DNA from: Kaistella soli
GTDB taxonomy: Bacteria > Bacteroidota > Bacteroidia > Flavobacteriales > Weeksellaceae
Length of the DNA stretch: 64,000 bases
Assembly (NCBI RefSeq): GCF_019038595.1
Contig: NZ_JAHOPF010000003.1
Span: 186,001-250,000 of the forward strand
Direction of reading: 5' to 3'
The position numbers were made by a program, and so were the translations under genes. Positions 36,253 to 45,500 of the stretch are shown here, piece by piece (position 1 is the first letter of the stretch; the number at the start of each line of letters is the position of its first letter). The notes under the pieces were generated by a model. That model was not told the DNA's origin. It ran no database searches and saw nothing but the letters and a program-made list of their open reading frames with translations.

Positions 36253-37167
36253 TTATTTTTTTCCGGCAGACACCGCGTTGATAAATACCTCATTCATACT
36301 TGGAATTTTCTCGTCAAACGATCGTATTTTCCCAACTTTCATCAGTTCATTCAATAAAATATTCTGGTCGTTGTCGTTTTTCAGATCGAATGAAACAAGT
36401 TGGTTTTCAGTGGAGTAGCTGTTGATTTGAAAATGCTCTTTAAATGCACTGAATTTTTCCGCGTTTACCTCAGAAAGTGTCACTCCGAAAATGTTTTTCT
36501 TGAATTTTTCCCGCACATCAAAAACTTTCCCGTCCAGTATTTTCTTCGCGTGATCGATTAACGCTACCGAATCACACATTTCTTCCACACTTTCCATGCG
36601 GTGTGTAGAAAGAATAATGGTCGTTCCGTTATCTTTTAGCTTCAGAATCTGGTCTTTAATTAAATTTGCGTTCACCGGATCAAAACCGGAAAAAGGCTCA
36701 TCAAGAATCAGCAGCCGTGGTCGGTGCAGAACCGTTACCACAAACTGTATTTTCTGCGCCATACCTTTGGAAAGTTCACTCAGTTTTTTCTTCCACCACT
36801 GGTCGATTTCCAGCTGCTCAAACCAGTATTTCGCCTGGCTCAGCGCATCACTTTTGCTCATGCCTTTCAGTTCGCCGAAATACAGAATCTGGTCGCCAAC
36901 AGACATGTTTTTGTACAGTCCGCGCTCTTCCGGCATATAACCGATTTGTTTGATGTGTTCCGGATTCAGCTTTTGATTATTGATGAAAACTTCGCCGGAA
37001 TCAGCCTGAGTGATTTGATTAATAATTCTGATAAAAGTGGTTTTTCCTGCACCGTTTGGACCTAAAAGTCCGTAAATACTAGCTTCAGGAACATCGATGG
37101 AAAAATTTTCGAGCGCCAGCTTTTTGCCGGCGTTATAAGTTTTGGTAACATTTTCTGCTTTCAGCAT
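36253..37167 (-). CDS. ABC transporter ATP-binding protein (NatA-like)
   Basis: A 304-residue ATPase with Walker A (GPNGAGKTTF), Q-loop (IGYMPEERGLY), signature ELSKGMAQKIQF, Walker B (LLILDEPFSGFDP) and switch His (LSTHRM). A C-terminal domain of the DUF4162 type follows. The PEERGLY after the Q-loop Met is common in NatA-like proteins. First gene of a two-gene operon with the permease. Confidence 0.9.
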   Translation of the reverse strand: MLKAENVTKTYNAGKKLALENFSIDVPEASIYGLLGPNGAGKTTFIRIINQITQADSGEVFINNQKLNPEHIKQIGYMPEERGLYKNMSVGDQILYFGELKGMSKSDALSQAKYWFEQLEIDQWWKKKLSELSKGMAQKIQFVVTVLHRPRLLILDEPFSGFDPVNANLIKDQILKLKDNGTTIILSTHRMESVEEMCDSVALIDHAKKILDGKVFDVREKFKKNIFGVTLSEVNAEKFSAFKEHFQINSYSTENQLVSFDLKNDNDQNILLNELMKVGKIRSFDEKIPSMNEVFINAVSAGKK

Positions 37168-37230
37168 CCAAATAATTTTAAGTATTAGTCTTCAAAAGAC
37201 CTTGAAAGTTACGGAATTTATTGGGAATTT

Positions 37231-37330
37231 TCAGGAGCCGGGAACCTGCTGTCCGCTATATCTTTTTTGTACGGCTGCGTCAGAAGACACAGCCATACAA
37301 AAAAGGATGCCGCTTCCATCAGGGCTAGGA
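37231..37330. repeat. structured intergenic element
   Basis: A 19-base hairpin with two mismatches (37263-37281 against 37286-37304, loop AGAA) sits inside nested outer pairings: AGCC at 37236 with GGCT at 37323, and GGAA at 37241 with TTCC at 37314. Unpaired conserved-looking blocks CTGTCCGCTATATC and GGATGCCGC flank the hairpin. It resembles dispersed repeats I recall from flavobacterial genomes. Orientation is unknown. Confidence 0.6.
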
Positions 37331-37389
37331 ATGCGGTGTAAGTTGTATCAACGTATGAGAATTAAAAAAAAATCTCCTGTTTAACGGTT

Positions 37390-38382
37390 TTAGGAAAACT
37401 GAAATTCGCGGTAGAAATCAGCTGCTTCTGCAATCACTACATCCATTTCCTCCAAAGTGAAAACCTCAAGGAATTTTCTTCTGAAATCTTTAAAATGCGG
37501 GATTCCGCGGAAATAATTGCTGTAATGCTGACGCATTTCAATTAAGCCCAGTCTTTCGCCTTTCCATTCCATGCTCCATTCTGCGTGTTGACGTACTGCT
37601 TCTAAACGTTGCTCAATAGTAGGTTCCGGCAATTTTTCTCCGGTTTCAAAAAAATGTTTGATCTCATTGAAAATCCACGGATACCCGATCGCGCCACGAC
37701 CAATCATGATGCCGTCGCAGTCGTATTTCTGTTTGTATTCCAGAGCTTTTTCAGGAGAATCTACGTCACCGTTGCCGAAAATCGGAATTTCGATATTCGG
37801 GTTGTTTTTCACCTTCGAGATATAATCCCAATCGGCTTGTCCTTTATACATTTGGGATCTTGTTCTTGCATGGATCGTCAACGCTTTTACGCCAACTTCC
37901 TGCAGCCTTTCAGCAACCTCCATAATATTGATGGTTTCCGTATCCCAGCCCAGTCTGGTTTTCACCGTAACCGGTAAATGGGTAGAATTTACAACCGCTT
38001 TTGTTAAACGGACCATTAAGTCAATATCTTTTAAAACGCCTGCACCTGCTCCTTTACAAACCACTTTTTTCACAGGACAGCCGAAATTGATGTCAACCAG
38101 ATCCGGGTTTACCGCTTCCACAATTTTTGCAGAAAGTGCCATCGCTTCTTCATCACCGCCAAAAATCTGAATTCCCACCGGTCTTTCGTAATCGAAAATA
38201 TCAAGCTTTTTTTTGCTTTTCATCGCATCACGAATTAAACCTTCAGAAGAAATAAATTCCGAATACATCATATCTGCACCGTGCATTTTACACAGCCTGC
38301 GAAAAGGCGGATCCGAAACATCTTCCATGGGAGCAAGGAGAAGCGGGAAATCCGGAAGTTCTATATTTCCGATTTTTATCAT
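37390..38382 (-). CDS. dusB: tRNA-dihydrouridine synthase
   Basis: A 330-residue FMN-dependent Dus enzyme. LLAPMEDVSDPPFRRLCK opens the TIM barrel. VDINFGCPVKKVVCKGAGAGVL carries the catalytic Cys, VTVKTRLGWD and LTIHARTRSQMYKG bind FMN and tRNA, and IPIFGNGDVDSPEKA completes the barrel. A helical C-terminal domain follows. It reduces uridines in the tRNA D-loop. A promoter element lies almost on the start codon. Confidence 0.92.
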   Translation of the reverse strand: MIKIGNIELPDFPLLLAPMEDVSDPPFRRLCKMHGADMMYSEFISSEGLIRDAMKSKKKLDIFDYERPVGIQIFGGDEEAMALSAKIVEAVNPDLVDINFGCPVKKVVCKGAGAGVLKDIDLMVRLTKAVVNSTHLPVTVKTRLGWDTETINIMEVAERLQEVGVKALTIHARTRSQMYKGQADWDYISKVKNNPNIEIPIFGNGDVDSPEKALEYKQKYDCDGIMIGRGAIGYPWIFNEIKHFFETGEKLPEPTIEQRLEAVRQHAEWSMEWKGERLGLIEMRQHYSNYFRGIPHFKDFRRKFLEVFTLEEMDVVIAEAADFYREFQFS

Positions 38383-38386
38383 GGTG

Positions 38387-38394
38387 CAAAGATA
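38387..38394 (-). promoter_or_regulatory. -7 element for dusB
   Basis: TATCTTTG on the minus strand, four bases from the dusB ATG; transcription would begin at or next to the start codon. Confidence 0.45.
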
Positions 38395-38517
38395 ATTTTT
38401 TTGAACGGAAGCAGAAAGTTACAGCGGAATTTCATTATTGCGCCGGTTTAAAATTCGGTCTTGATGAGAAAAGGAAAACAGTTTCGGGAAAATCTGTTTA
38501 TCAATACTTGTATTTTT

Positions 38518-38721
38518 TCAGTCGAAATCGTGATGGGTATCATCCTTGGAATTGCGGTGTACAAACCACATCCCAATGGTTAAACCAACCACTCCTGCAA
38601 CGGCCGTCATTAAGGCTCGTTCTAATTTATCAGGAAGTTGATTTCCGATATAATTCATTAAAAATAGGACGATAAAAGTGATTGCAGCAATCACCATGAA
38701 TTTTTTGCTTTTAATATCCAT
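38518..38721 (-). CDS. small two-helix membrane protein
   Basis: A 67-residue protein beginning MDIKSKKF, with two hydrophobic segments (VIAAITFIVLFLMNYIG and ALMTAVAGVVGLTIGMWFV) and a charged tail rich in Asp and His. I do not recognise a family. The reading frame extends to 38769, but the ATG at 38721 shares a base with the stop of the upstream barrel gene (TAATG), which indicates translational coupling and decides the start. Confidence 0.6.
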   Translation of the reverse strand: MDIKSKKFMVIAAITFIVLFLMNYIGNQLPDKLERALMTAVAGVVGLTIGMWFVHRNSKDDTHHDFD

Positions 38722-39350
38722 TATTTTAATCGGTATGAAATCATTAATCCTCCGCGGTAAGGAATCCATTCTCCACTTTGATTGTAAACCCGATCTGGGT
38801 CGGTGTCGTACCTAATCCCTAGATATTTATGAAACCCTTTATAGTAGCTTTGAGAAGTTCCGCCTCCAAGATAGAGGTCTAAATTCCATTTGTTACTTAG
38901 ATGAAACTGATAACCTATCGTGGCACCTAAAAAATATGAAAAACCATCCTGATAGAGATCGGAGGCAGGATATATGGGAGATTGGGGTGTATATTGAGTT
39001 GGTTCATCACTCCAGTAATTATATTTTTGCAATTTGAAACGTGCAAAAGATATGTTTGCGCCTACATACAAATGCTTAAAGGCTTCTTTGAAATAATACC
39101 TCCCGTCCAATCCCGCCATATAAATCTGTGCATATTTACCAGCGAATGATTTCCAGGGGGAAATAAAAACCTCGCCCTGAAGTGTCATCTTTTCATTTAA
39201 CTGATACTCCAGACCTGCATTTAACATTCCGATGGGAAGAAAAAGTGCATTGGCTTTAACATAAAGTTTTTTTTGAATAACGGAATCCTGAATTTGGGCA
39301 TGGGAAAAAAAGGCGACGGAAACAGCAAGTGCGAAAATGAGTTTTTTCAA
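38721..39350 (-). CDS. DUF3575-like outer-membrane protein
   Basis: A 209-residue exported protein. The signal peptide ends FFSHAQ. LYVKANALFLPIGMLNAGLEYQL matches the start of DUF3575 barrels, followed by GRYYFKEAFKHLYVGANIS and FLGATIGYQFHLSNKWNLDLYLGGG. It ends in a beta strand (GGLMISYRLK). Such proteins are small outer-membrane barrels of unknown role. It is coupled to the membrane protein gene downstream and lies 9 bases from the thioredoxin-fold gene upstream. Confidence 0.75.
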   Translation of the reverse strand: MKKLIFALAVSVAFFSHAQIQDSVIQKKLYVKANALFLPIGMLNAGLEYQLNEKMTLQGEVFISPWKSFAGKYAQIYMAGLDGRYYFKEAFKHLYVGANISFARFKLQKYNYWSDEPTQYTPQSPIYPASDLYQDGFSYFLGATIGYQFHLSNKWNLDLYLGGGTSQSYYKGFHKYLGIRYDTDPDRVYNQSGEWIPYRGGLMISYRLK

Positions 39351-39359
39351 AATGGGTAC

Positions 39360-40532
39360 TTATTTTAAAGTTTCTAAAAGTTGCTTTGCTAGTGATGAAT
39401 CTTTGCCCTGGCTTTCTGCAAGGTTTTTCGAAATTTCAGCATACATTTTTGCATTGTCTTTCTTTCCGGTTTTCGAATACAGTTTGGCAAGAATATAAGT
39501 ATTTTCCGGAGTTTCCGATTTCATTACTGATTTTTCAGCCCATTCTTCAGCTTTTTTCAGTGAAGTATTATTGCTGATATGTTCACTGAAAATCCAGGCA
39601 GCTTTCAGCAATTCTTCAGAATCGAAATCATCGGAGTTTTTGTAGTATACCAGCGCGGCCTTTTCGTATTCCGCAAATTTTCCGCTGTTTGGATAAAGTA
39701 TTACTTTCATCCGGTTGAGTGCCATTTCAGCATCAGTTTTACCAATTAACGGGATGGCGTTTTTATAGAAATAATCATCGTTGATGACACCAGTTTTCTG
39801 ATCTATTGAATTTTCTAAAATCTTGGAAATCTTAATATTCGCGTCAAACTGCTTGTAAATATCTTCAGACATTAACTGAACGATTTCCGGTTTTCTTTCA
39901 ACAAAAATTTTATAATTGGGATCACCCGGTGATTTCAGGAAATACAAAAGCAAACCTAATTCATCTTTAGTTAAAGGCTGGCCTTTTTTTACGGTAAAAT
40001 ATCGTTCTGAGACTTTTTTGGCCAGCTCGTAATCGCTGTTCGCGTAGAGACTCATCATATTCAGCAAAAATTCGGGATCACTTTCACCTTTTTCAAAAAG
40101 TTCTTTGTTGGATGAATTGCGGTATTTTGGATTGTTGGCTTCCTTTGCGATCGCAAGAAAATCTTGCTCTCCCATATAACCGTAATTTTTCATCACTACT
40201 TCGCCGTCGCCATTTAAAAACAGAAAAGTAGGGTAAGAACGGATGCCGTATTTCATCGCGATTTCGCGACCTTCGCCTTTTTCCATGTCAAATCTTGCAT
40301 TGATGAAATTGGCGTTGTAATATTCTTTTACCGACTGTAAAGGGAAAATATTCTTTTCCATCATTTTACACGGGCCGCACCAAACCGCAAACGCATCGAT
40401 AAAAACCAGTTTTTTTTCGCTTTTGGCTTTCGCGAGAATTTCTTTGAAACTGGACGTCTGGAACTGGATGCCTTCCTGAGAAAACACGGTCAGAGAAATG
40501 CAGAATATGATTAAGGTAAATAGCTTTTTCAT
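39360..40532 (-). CDS. periplasmic thioredoxin-fold protein
   Basis: A 390-residue protein. The signal peptide MKKLFTLIIFCISLTVFSQ is followed by a thioredoxin domain with the active site WCGPCK and a cis-Pro motif GIRSYPTFLFLNGDGE. The C-terminal 230 residues are helical, possibly TPR-like (TYILAKLYSKTGKKDNAKMYAE). It probably reduces or isomerises envelope disulfides or detoxifies. The frame extends 40 codons upstream, but ATG 40532 gives a proper signal peptide. Confidence 0.82.
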   Translation of the reverse strand: MKKLFTLIIFCISLTVFSQEGIQFQTSSFKEILAKAKSEKKLVFIDAFAVWCGPCKMMEKNIFPLQSVKEYYNANFINARFDMEKGEGREIAMKYGIRSYPTFLFLNGDGEVVMKNYGYMGEQDFLAIAKEANNPKYRNSSNKELFEKGESDPEFLLNMMSLYANSDYELAKKVSERYFTVKKGQPLTKDELGLLLYFLKSPGDPNYKIFVERKPEIVQLMSEDIYKQFDANIKISKILENSIDQKTGVINDDYFYKNAIPLIGKTDAEMALNRMKVILYPNSGKFAEYEKAALVYYKNSDDFDSEELLKAAWIFSEHISNNTSLKKAEEWAEKSVMKSETPENTYILAKLYSKTGKKDNAKMYAEISKNLAESQGKDSSLAKQLLETLK

Positions 40533-40675
40533 TTGAGACTGAGAGAATTTATTGCGAATATAATTATAATAAATAACGGGGAAAAACTTTTGAAGAAAAA
40601 GAAATTGTGGTAATTTTCGGAAACATGACTGTTTGTGGCTTAAATATTGCAAAGAGAACCTAAAATAAATGTCAC

Positions 40676-40765
40676 ATGAAAAAGAATATGAAACATCTGA
40701 AGATCCGTTATCTGAGACTGATCTGCAAAGTGAAGGGCAATATTTTTGTTAACGGGGTGATTTAA
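40676..40765 (+). CDS. candidate 29-residue basic small protein
   Basis: ATG at 40676 to TAA at 40763 encodes a very basic peptide (MKKNMKHLKIRYLRLICKVK, then GNIFVNGVI). It lies in a gap otherwise empty on this strand, preceded at about 40640 by a weak promoter-like TTG/TAAATATTG and followed by a hairpin. An overlapping 27-codon frame from 40670 has an ordinary acidic composition. Unproven; no family recognised. Confidence 0.3.
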   Translation: MKKNMKHLKIRYLRLICKVKGNIFVNGVI

Positions 40766-40803
40766 GAAAAAACCCTTTCGAAAAAAGTTCGAAAGGGTTT
40801 TTT
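40766..40803. terminator. glnS terminator, possibly bidirectional
   Basis: A 13-base perfect stem AAACCCTTTCGAA/TTCGAAAGGGTTT with a five-base loop and A/T runs on both sides. It lies just past the glnS stop on the minus strand. Confidence 0.8.
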
Positions 40804-40805
40804 AT

Positions 40806-42479
40806 TTATTCCGGTTTGTAGCCGTCTTTCAGCGTAACAGTTCTGTTGAACACCAGCTTTTCATCCGTGGAATCCTGATCTTTTGTAAAATATCCGATTC
40901 TCTGGAACTGGTAATGCTGCCCGATTTCTGCATTTTGCAGGCTTGGTTCCACAAATCCCTGCACTGTTTTTAAACTTTCAGGATTAAGGAATTCCATAAA
41001 ATCGGTTTCTTTTTCAGCATCCGGCTGTGGAGTGGTGAAAAGTCTGTCGTAAATTCTTACTTCCACCGGTAATGCGTGTTTTGCAGAAACCCAGTGCAAA
41101 GTTCCTTTTACTTTTCTTAAACTTTCTTCGGTTCCGCTGCCTGATTTGCTTTTCGGATCGTAAGTAGCGTAAATGGCAGTGATTTCACCGTTTTCGTCTT
41201 TTTCTACACGTTCTGCTTTGATGATGTAAGCCGATTTCAGACGTACTTCACCGCCCAGTTTCAGACGGAAAAATTTGTTGCCCGCCTCTTCTTTGAAATC
41301 TTCTCTTTCAATATACAGTTCTCCTGAGAATGGAATTTCCCGGGATCCCGCGTTCTCATCTTCAGGATTGTTTTCCGTTTCTAGCCATTCTTCTCCGTTT
41401 TGCGGATAGTTTTCAATTACCAGTTTTACCGGATCGATAACTCCCATTACACGGGTTGAAATTTTATTTAAATCTTCTCTTACAAAGAATTCAAGCAGCT
41501 GAATATCGATTAAATTTTCTCTTTTCGCAACACCCACTCTTTCAATAAAGTTTCTGATTGCTTTAGGAGTAAAACCCAATCTTCTCATCCCTGAAATGGT
41601 GGGCATTCTCGGGTCGTTCCAGCCGGTTACTGCTTTTTCAGCAACCAGTCTCTGTAATTTTCTCTTGGAAGTGATCATGTACGAAACATTCATTCTCGCA
41701 AATTCTCTCTGCTTGTTTCTTACGGTATTTTCTTCATAAACCTGATCGAGATACCAGTCGTAAAGCGGACGGTGATTTTCAAACTCCAGTGAACACAGGG
41801 AATGGGAAATCTGCTCGATATAATCGGATTCGCCGTGAGCCCAGTCGTACATTGGATAAATTTTCCATTTGTCGCCGGTTCTGTGGTGAGGTCTTTTCAA
41901 GATTCTGTACATCACGGGATCGCGCATATTCATATTGGGCGATTTCATATCGATTTTTGCACGCAGTGAAATAGTTCCTTCCTCGAATTCGCCGTTTTTC
42001 ATCTTTTCGAAAAGCTCCAGACTTTCTTCTGTAGGCCGGTTTCGGAAAGGAGATTCAATCCCGTCTTCGAAAGGATTTTTTCTTTGTGCAGTAATTTCTT
42101 CCGAAGACTGCTCGTCAACATAAGCCTTACCTTCTTTAATCATCTGAACTGCCCATGTGTAAAGCTGATCGAAATAGTCTGAAGTGTAAAGTTCCTGATC
42201 GTATTTAAATCCAAGCCAATCGATATCAGCCTTGATGGAATCTACAAATTCCTGTTCTTCTTTCTCCGGATTGGTGTCATCAAAACGAAGGTTTACCGGT
42301 GCACCATATTTTTCGCCCAAACCGAAATTAATGCAGATCGCTTTGGTATGACCCACATGCAGATAACCGTTGGGTTCCGGCGGAAAGCGGAAACGTAATT
42401 TATCTTTTGAAAAGCCATTTGCTAAATCGTCTTCTATAATTTGCTCAATAAAATTGAGGGATTTTTTTTCTTCTTCCAT
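40806..42479 (-). CDS. glnS: glutaminyl-tRNA synthetase
   Basis: A 557-residue class I synthetase. RFPPEPNGYLHVGHTKA contains the HIGH motif (HVGH), and VSYMITSKRKLQRLV is the KMSKS loop in the variant ITSKRKL. GMRRLGFTPKAIRNF and the C-terminal anticodon-binding barrels (AEIGQHYQFQRIGYF) complete it. PMYDWAHGESDYIEQISHSLCSLEF distinguishes GlnRS from GluRS. It charges tRNA-Gln directly. Confidence 0.95.
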   Translation of the reverse strand: MEEEKKSLNFIEQIIEDDLANGFSKDKLRFRFPPEPNGYLHVGHTKAICINFGLGEKYGAPVNLRFDDTNPEKEEQEFVDSIKADIDWLGFKYDQELYTSDYFDQLYTWAVQMIKEGKAYVDEQSSEEITAQRKNPFEDGIESPFRNRPTEESLELFEKMKNGEFEEGTISLRAKIDMKSPNMNMRDPVMYRILKRPHHRTGDKWKIYPMYDWAHGESDYIEQISHSLCSLEFENHRPLYDWYLDQVYEENTVRNKQREFARMNVSYMITSKRKLQRLVAEKAVTGWNDPRMPTISGMRRLGFTPKAIRNFIERVGVAKRENLIDIQLLEFFVREDLNKISTRVMGVIDPVKLVIENYPQNGEEWLETENNPEDENAGSREIPFSGELYIEREDFKEEAGNKFFRLKLGGEVRLKSAYIIKAERVEKDENGEITAIYATYDPKSKSGSGTEESLRKVKGTLHWVSAKHALPVEVRIYDRLFTTPQPDAEKETDFMEFLNPESLKTVQGFVEPSLQNAEIGQHYQFQRIGYFTKDQDSTDEKLVFNRTVTLKDGYKPE

Positions 42480-42498
42480 TGTAAATTCTTGTAGTAGG

Positions 42499-42506
42499 CA
42501 AATTTA
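42499..42506 (-). promoter_or_regulatory. -7 element for glnS
   Basis: TAAATTTG on the minus strand, 19 bases before the glnS ATG. Confidence 0.5.
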
Positions 42507-42669
42507 AGGAATCTTGGGAAAAGAAAATGAGAATTTCTTTCTTCAGTATTGAATTTGCTTTAAACCAGTGCAGATTATTACTTAAGAATTTACCGTTCAG
42601 AAAATTGCATGCTTTTAATTATTTTCAAAATGCAGTCTTTATTTAACAGTAAAAAGTTATTTAATTTTA

Positions 42670-42677
42670 TACATTTG
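42670..42677 (+). promoter_or_regulatory. -7 element for the gene at 42713
   Basis: TACATTTG in a very AT-rich stretch, 35 bases before the ATG. Confidence 0.4.
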
Positions 42678-42712
42678 AAAAATTAAACAATTTTTAATTT
42701 GATCATTCAATC

Positions 42713-43435
42713 ATGAACATGAAACCCCTATTTTTCAGTCTTTTTATTTCTGCCACCGTCTTTTCCCAGACCACCGGTGCGGATAAAATGAATATCGTAA
42801 AAACTAATGTAACCGCCTACGCCTTTCGGAATGTTAATCTTACCTATGAACGTGTTATTAATAAGAAGTTTTCTGTATCGGCGGGCTTTGGAGCAATGGG
42901 TAAGGGAAGTGTCCCGTTCAGCAACAGTTTTCTTAAAGACACCGAGTTTTCTGATACAGAAGTTTCGATGACCAATTTCACTTTAGAACCAAGGATTTAT
43001 TTAGGCGCAGGTTACGGACGGGGATTTTATTTCGCTCCATATTACCGGTACAGTGCTTTTAACGTTGATCAGGTGACTTTAACGGTAGATTACTCTACAG
43101 GCAGTTCAGATCCGTTGAAATTATCAGGTAAAGCTACCGGAAACAGTGGAGGACTGATGGTAGGAGCGCAGTGGTTTTTGGGCAAAACGGACAGTTGGGT
43201 TTTAGACTGGTGGATTGTTGGAGCGCATTACGGAAAAGGAAAAGGTGATTTCCGGGGGAATTCGTCGCGTCCGTTAACTCCGGCTGAGCAGGCAGAATTA
43301 AAAGATAAGATTAATAATCTGGATATTCCTTTTGTAGAATATACCACAACGACCGATGCCAACGGTGGCAACATTAAAGTTGACGGTCCGTGGGCTGGTG
43401 TAAGAGCCGGACTGTCTTTCGGATATCGGTTTTAA
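42713..43435 (+). CDS. DUF3575-like outer-membrane protein
   Basis: A 240-residue exported protein. The signal peptide MKPLFFSLFISATVFSQ is preceded by two residues if 42713 is the start; ATG 42719 is an alternative. NIVKTNVTAYAFRNVNLTYERVINKKFSVSAGFG recalls DUF3575 barrels, with later strands RIYLGAGYGRGFYFAPYYRYS and GLMVGAQWFLG. The C-terminus AGLSFGYRF ends in Phe, as expected for Bam-inserted barrels. Distant relative of the protein at 38721. Role unknown. Confidence 0.75.
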   Translation: MNMKPLFFSLFISATVFSQTTGADKMNIVKTNVTAYAFRNVNLTYERVINKKFSVSAGFGAMGKGSVPFSNSFLKDTEFSDTEVSMTNFTLEPRIYLGAGYGRGFYFAPYYRYSAFNVDQVTLTVDYSTGSSDPLKLSGKATGNSGGLMVGAQWFLGKTDSWVLDWWIVGAHYGKGKGDFRGNSSRPLTPAEQAELKDKINNLDIPFVEYTTTTDANGGNIKVDGPWAGVRAGLSFGYRF

Positions 43436-43460
43436 TGATGTAAAATATTAATGAGAAAGA

Positions 43461-43488
43461 GCCTGAACAATTGTTTCAGGCTTTTTTT
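43461..43488 (+). terminator. terminator overlapping the menC stop
   Basis: GCCTGAA/TTCAGGC with a seven-base loop and seven T. The minus-strand menC stop codon (43476-43478) lies inside the right arm. Confidence 0.75.
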
Positions 43489-44483
43489 ATGGAAAGCTGA
43501 TCGCCTTTCAGATCAAGCAGTGTTTCAAAGTTATTGGTAAATAATCCGCCGGTTCCCAATCCCTGTGGTATTTTTGGATTCTTCGTGAAGGTGTATTGTG
43601 CGATGGCATTTAAGCCGATATTGCTTTCAAGGGCCGAAGTAATCCACCAGCCAATACTGAGATTTTCTGCTAAAGAAATCCACTCGTCACTTCCCGAAAA
43701 CCCGCCAATCAGTGAAGGTTTGAGGATGATGTACTGAGGTTTTATCTTTTCCAGAAGTTCCTTTTTTGTATCAAAATCGATGATTCCAATTAATTCCTCA
43801 TCCAGCGCAATTGGGGTTGGTGTTTCTGCACAAAGCGCTTTCATCTGTTCAGTTTTTCCCGCTTTTATTGGCTGTTCAATCGAATGGATTTCCAACTCGG
43901 CAAGTTCCTTTAAAACGGTTTTCGCTTCTTCTAAACTGAATCCGCCGTTTGCATCCACACGCAATTCCAAATCTTTTTTCGGGAATTTTTCGCGGAGTTT
44001 TTTCAGGATTTTCTTTTCGGAATCCCAGTCTGTACCGATTTTTAATTTGATGCAGTCGAAACCTTCTTTTAATTTGTCTTCAATCTGTTCCTGCATGAAC
44101 TCAGCATCGCCCATCCAGATTAATCCATTTATTTTTACTGAAGATTTTCCGCCGGTAAATTCACTGGGGAAATAAAGGTCATCGCCATATTTTAAATTTA
44201 AAACGGCCTGTTCATACCCGAACCAAATGGAAGGAAAGTGTTTTAATTTTTCCTTTAAAATTGCTGAATCAGCATTGATATTCTCACAAAGCCACTTCAG
44301 CTTTTCTTCATAATCAGGGGTGTCATCATAACTTAAACCCCGGAAAAGGCCACATTCGCCGGTTCCTTTCCTGCCGTTTTCTGTGATTTCGAGAAAGTAA
44401 GTCTCCTTGGTATGTAAAACACCGCGTGAAGTTCCGCCCGGACGTTTAAAATTGAGTGTGTATTGAAAGAATTCAGCCGTCAT
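43476..44483 (-). CDS. menC: o-succinylbenzoate synthase
   Basis: A 335-residue enolase-superfamily enzyme. CIKLKIG supplies the acid-base Lys. RVDANGGFS (Asp), IEQPIKAG (Glu) and ALDEELIG (Asp) bind Mg, and ILKPSLIGG carries the second Lys. SALESNIGLNAIAQ is typical of MenC in Bacteroidetes. It dehydrates SHCHC to o-succinylbenzoate for menaquinone. Dipeptide epimerases share the fold, so a different substrate cannot be excluded. It ends 6 bases downstream of the fbp gene start region in the same direction. Confidence 0.85.
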   Translation of the reverse strand: MTAEFFQYTLNFKRPGGTSRGVLHTKETYFLEITENGRKGTGECGLFRGLSYDDTPDYEEKLKWLCENINADSAILKEKLKHFPSIWFGYEQAVLNLKYGDDLYFPSEFTGGKSSVKINGLIWMGDAEFMQEQIEDKLKEGFDCIKLKIGTDWDSEKKILKKLREKFPKKDLELRVDANGGFSLEEAKTVLKELAELEIHSIEQPIKAGKTEQMKALCAETPTPIALDEELIGIIDFDTKKELLEKIKPQYIILKPSLIGGFSGSDEWISLAENLSIGWWITSALESNIGLNAIAQYTFTKNPKIPQGLGTGGLFTNNFETLLDLKGDQLSIKKA

Positions 44484-44489
44484 TTAAGA

Positions 44490-45500
44490 TTATTGTGCAT
44501 CTTTCATAAATTCTTCTGCCTTCTCCACCATATCAGTACTTCCGCAGAAAAACGGTACTCTCTGGTGAAGCTCGGTTGGCTGGATTTCTAAAATTCTGCC
44601 AAATCCGTCAGTGCATTTTCCGCCGGCCTGTTCCGCTAAAAACGCCATTGGGTTGCATTCGTAAAGAAGTCTGAGTTTTCCGTTTGGCGATTGTGAAGTT
44701 GACGGATATATATAAATTCCGCCTTTAATCATATTTCGGTGGAAATCTGAAACCAAACTTCCGATATAACGGGATGTGTAAGGACGGTCGTCTTCTTCGA
44801 GCTGGCAGTATTTAATATAATTTTTTACACCCTGCGGGAATTTAATATAGTTTCCTTCGTTGATGGAATATATTTTTCCTGTTTTAGGAAATTTCATACA
44901 TGGGTGTGAAAGATAAAACGTCCCAAGACTTGGATCCAGTGTAAAACCGTTAACGCCGTTTCCTGTGGTGTAAACAATCATCGTTGAAGAACCGTAAACA
45001 ACATAGCCTGCAGCGGCCTGGTTTACTCCTTTCTGTAAAAAATCTTCGAGTGTAACAGGAGTTCCGGGCTCGGTAACACGGCGGTAAATAGAGAAAATGG
45101 TTCCTACAGAAACATTTACGTCAATGTTGGATGAACCGTCGAGAGGGTCAATTAAAACTACATACTTGCTGAGATGGGCGTTAGGGCCGGTTCTTACTTC
45201 AATAAAATCATCGCTTTCTTCAGAGGCAATTCCGCAAACCACTTCTCTCTGAGATAAAGCTTCTATAAAAATTTCGTTGGCAAGAACGTCTAATTTCTGC
45301 TGCTCTTCACCCTGGATGTTTTCACTGCCCACTTTTCCGATGATATTTGCGATGCCGGCTTTGTTTACTTCTCTGTTTACTACTTTGGAAGCGAGGCGTA
45401 TCGCGCTTAGAAGCCTGGAAAGTTCGCCGGTGGAATACTGAAAATCTTCCTGTTTATCAATGATGAATTCACCGAGCGTTTGAAAACTTTGTTCTGACAT
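44490..45500 (-). CDS. fbp: fructose-1,6-bisphosphatase class I
   Basis: A 336-residue enzyme of full length. [10 protein letters not shown] and [26 protein letters not shown] bind metals, and [22 protein letters not shown] and [21 protein letters not shown] bind substrate. It catalyses the gluconeogenic hydrolysis of fructose 1,6-bisphosphate. The gene lies 6 bases upstream of menC on the same strand, so the two may be co-transcribed. Confidence 0.95.
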   Translation of the reverse strand: MSEQSFQTLGEFIIDKQEDFQYSTGELSRLLSAIRLASKVVNREVNKAGIANIIGKVGSENIQGEEQQKLDVLANEIFIEALSQREVVCGIASEESDDFIEVRTGPNAHLSKYVVLIDPLDGSSNIDVNVSVGTIFSIYRRVTEPGTPVTLEDFLQKGVNQAAAGYVVYGSSTMIVYTTGNGVNGFTLDPSLGTFYLSHPCMKFPKTGKIYSINEGNYIKFPQGVKNYIKYCQLEEDDRPYTSRYIGSLVSDFHRNMIKGGIYIYPSTSQSPNGKLRLLYECNPMAFLAEQAGGKCTDGFGRILEIQPTELHQRVPFFCGSTDMVEKAEEFMKDAQ

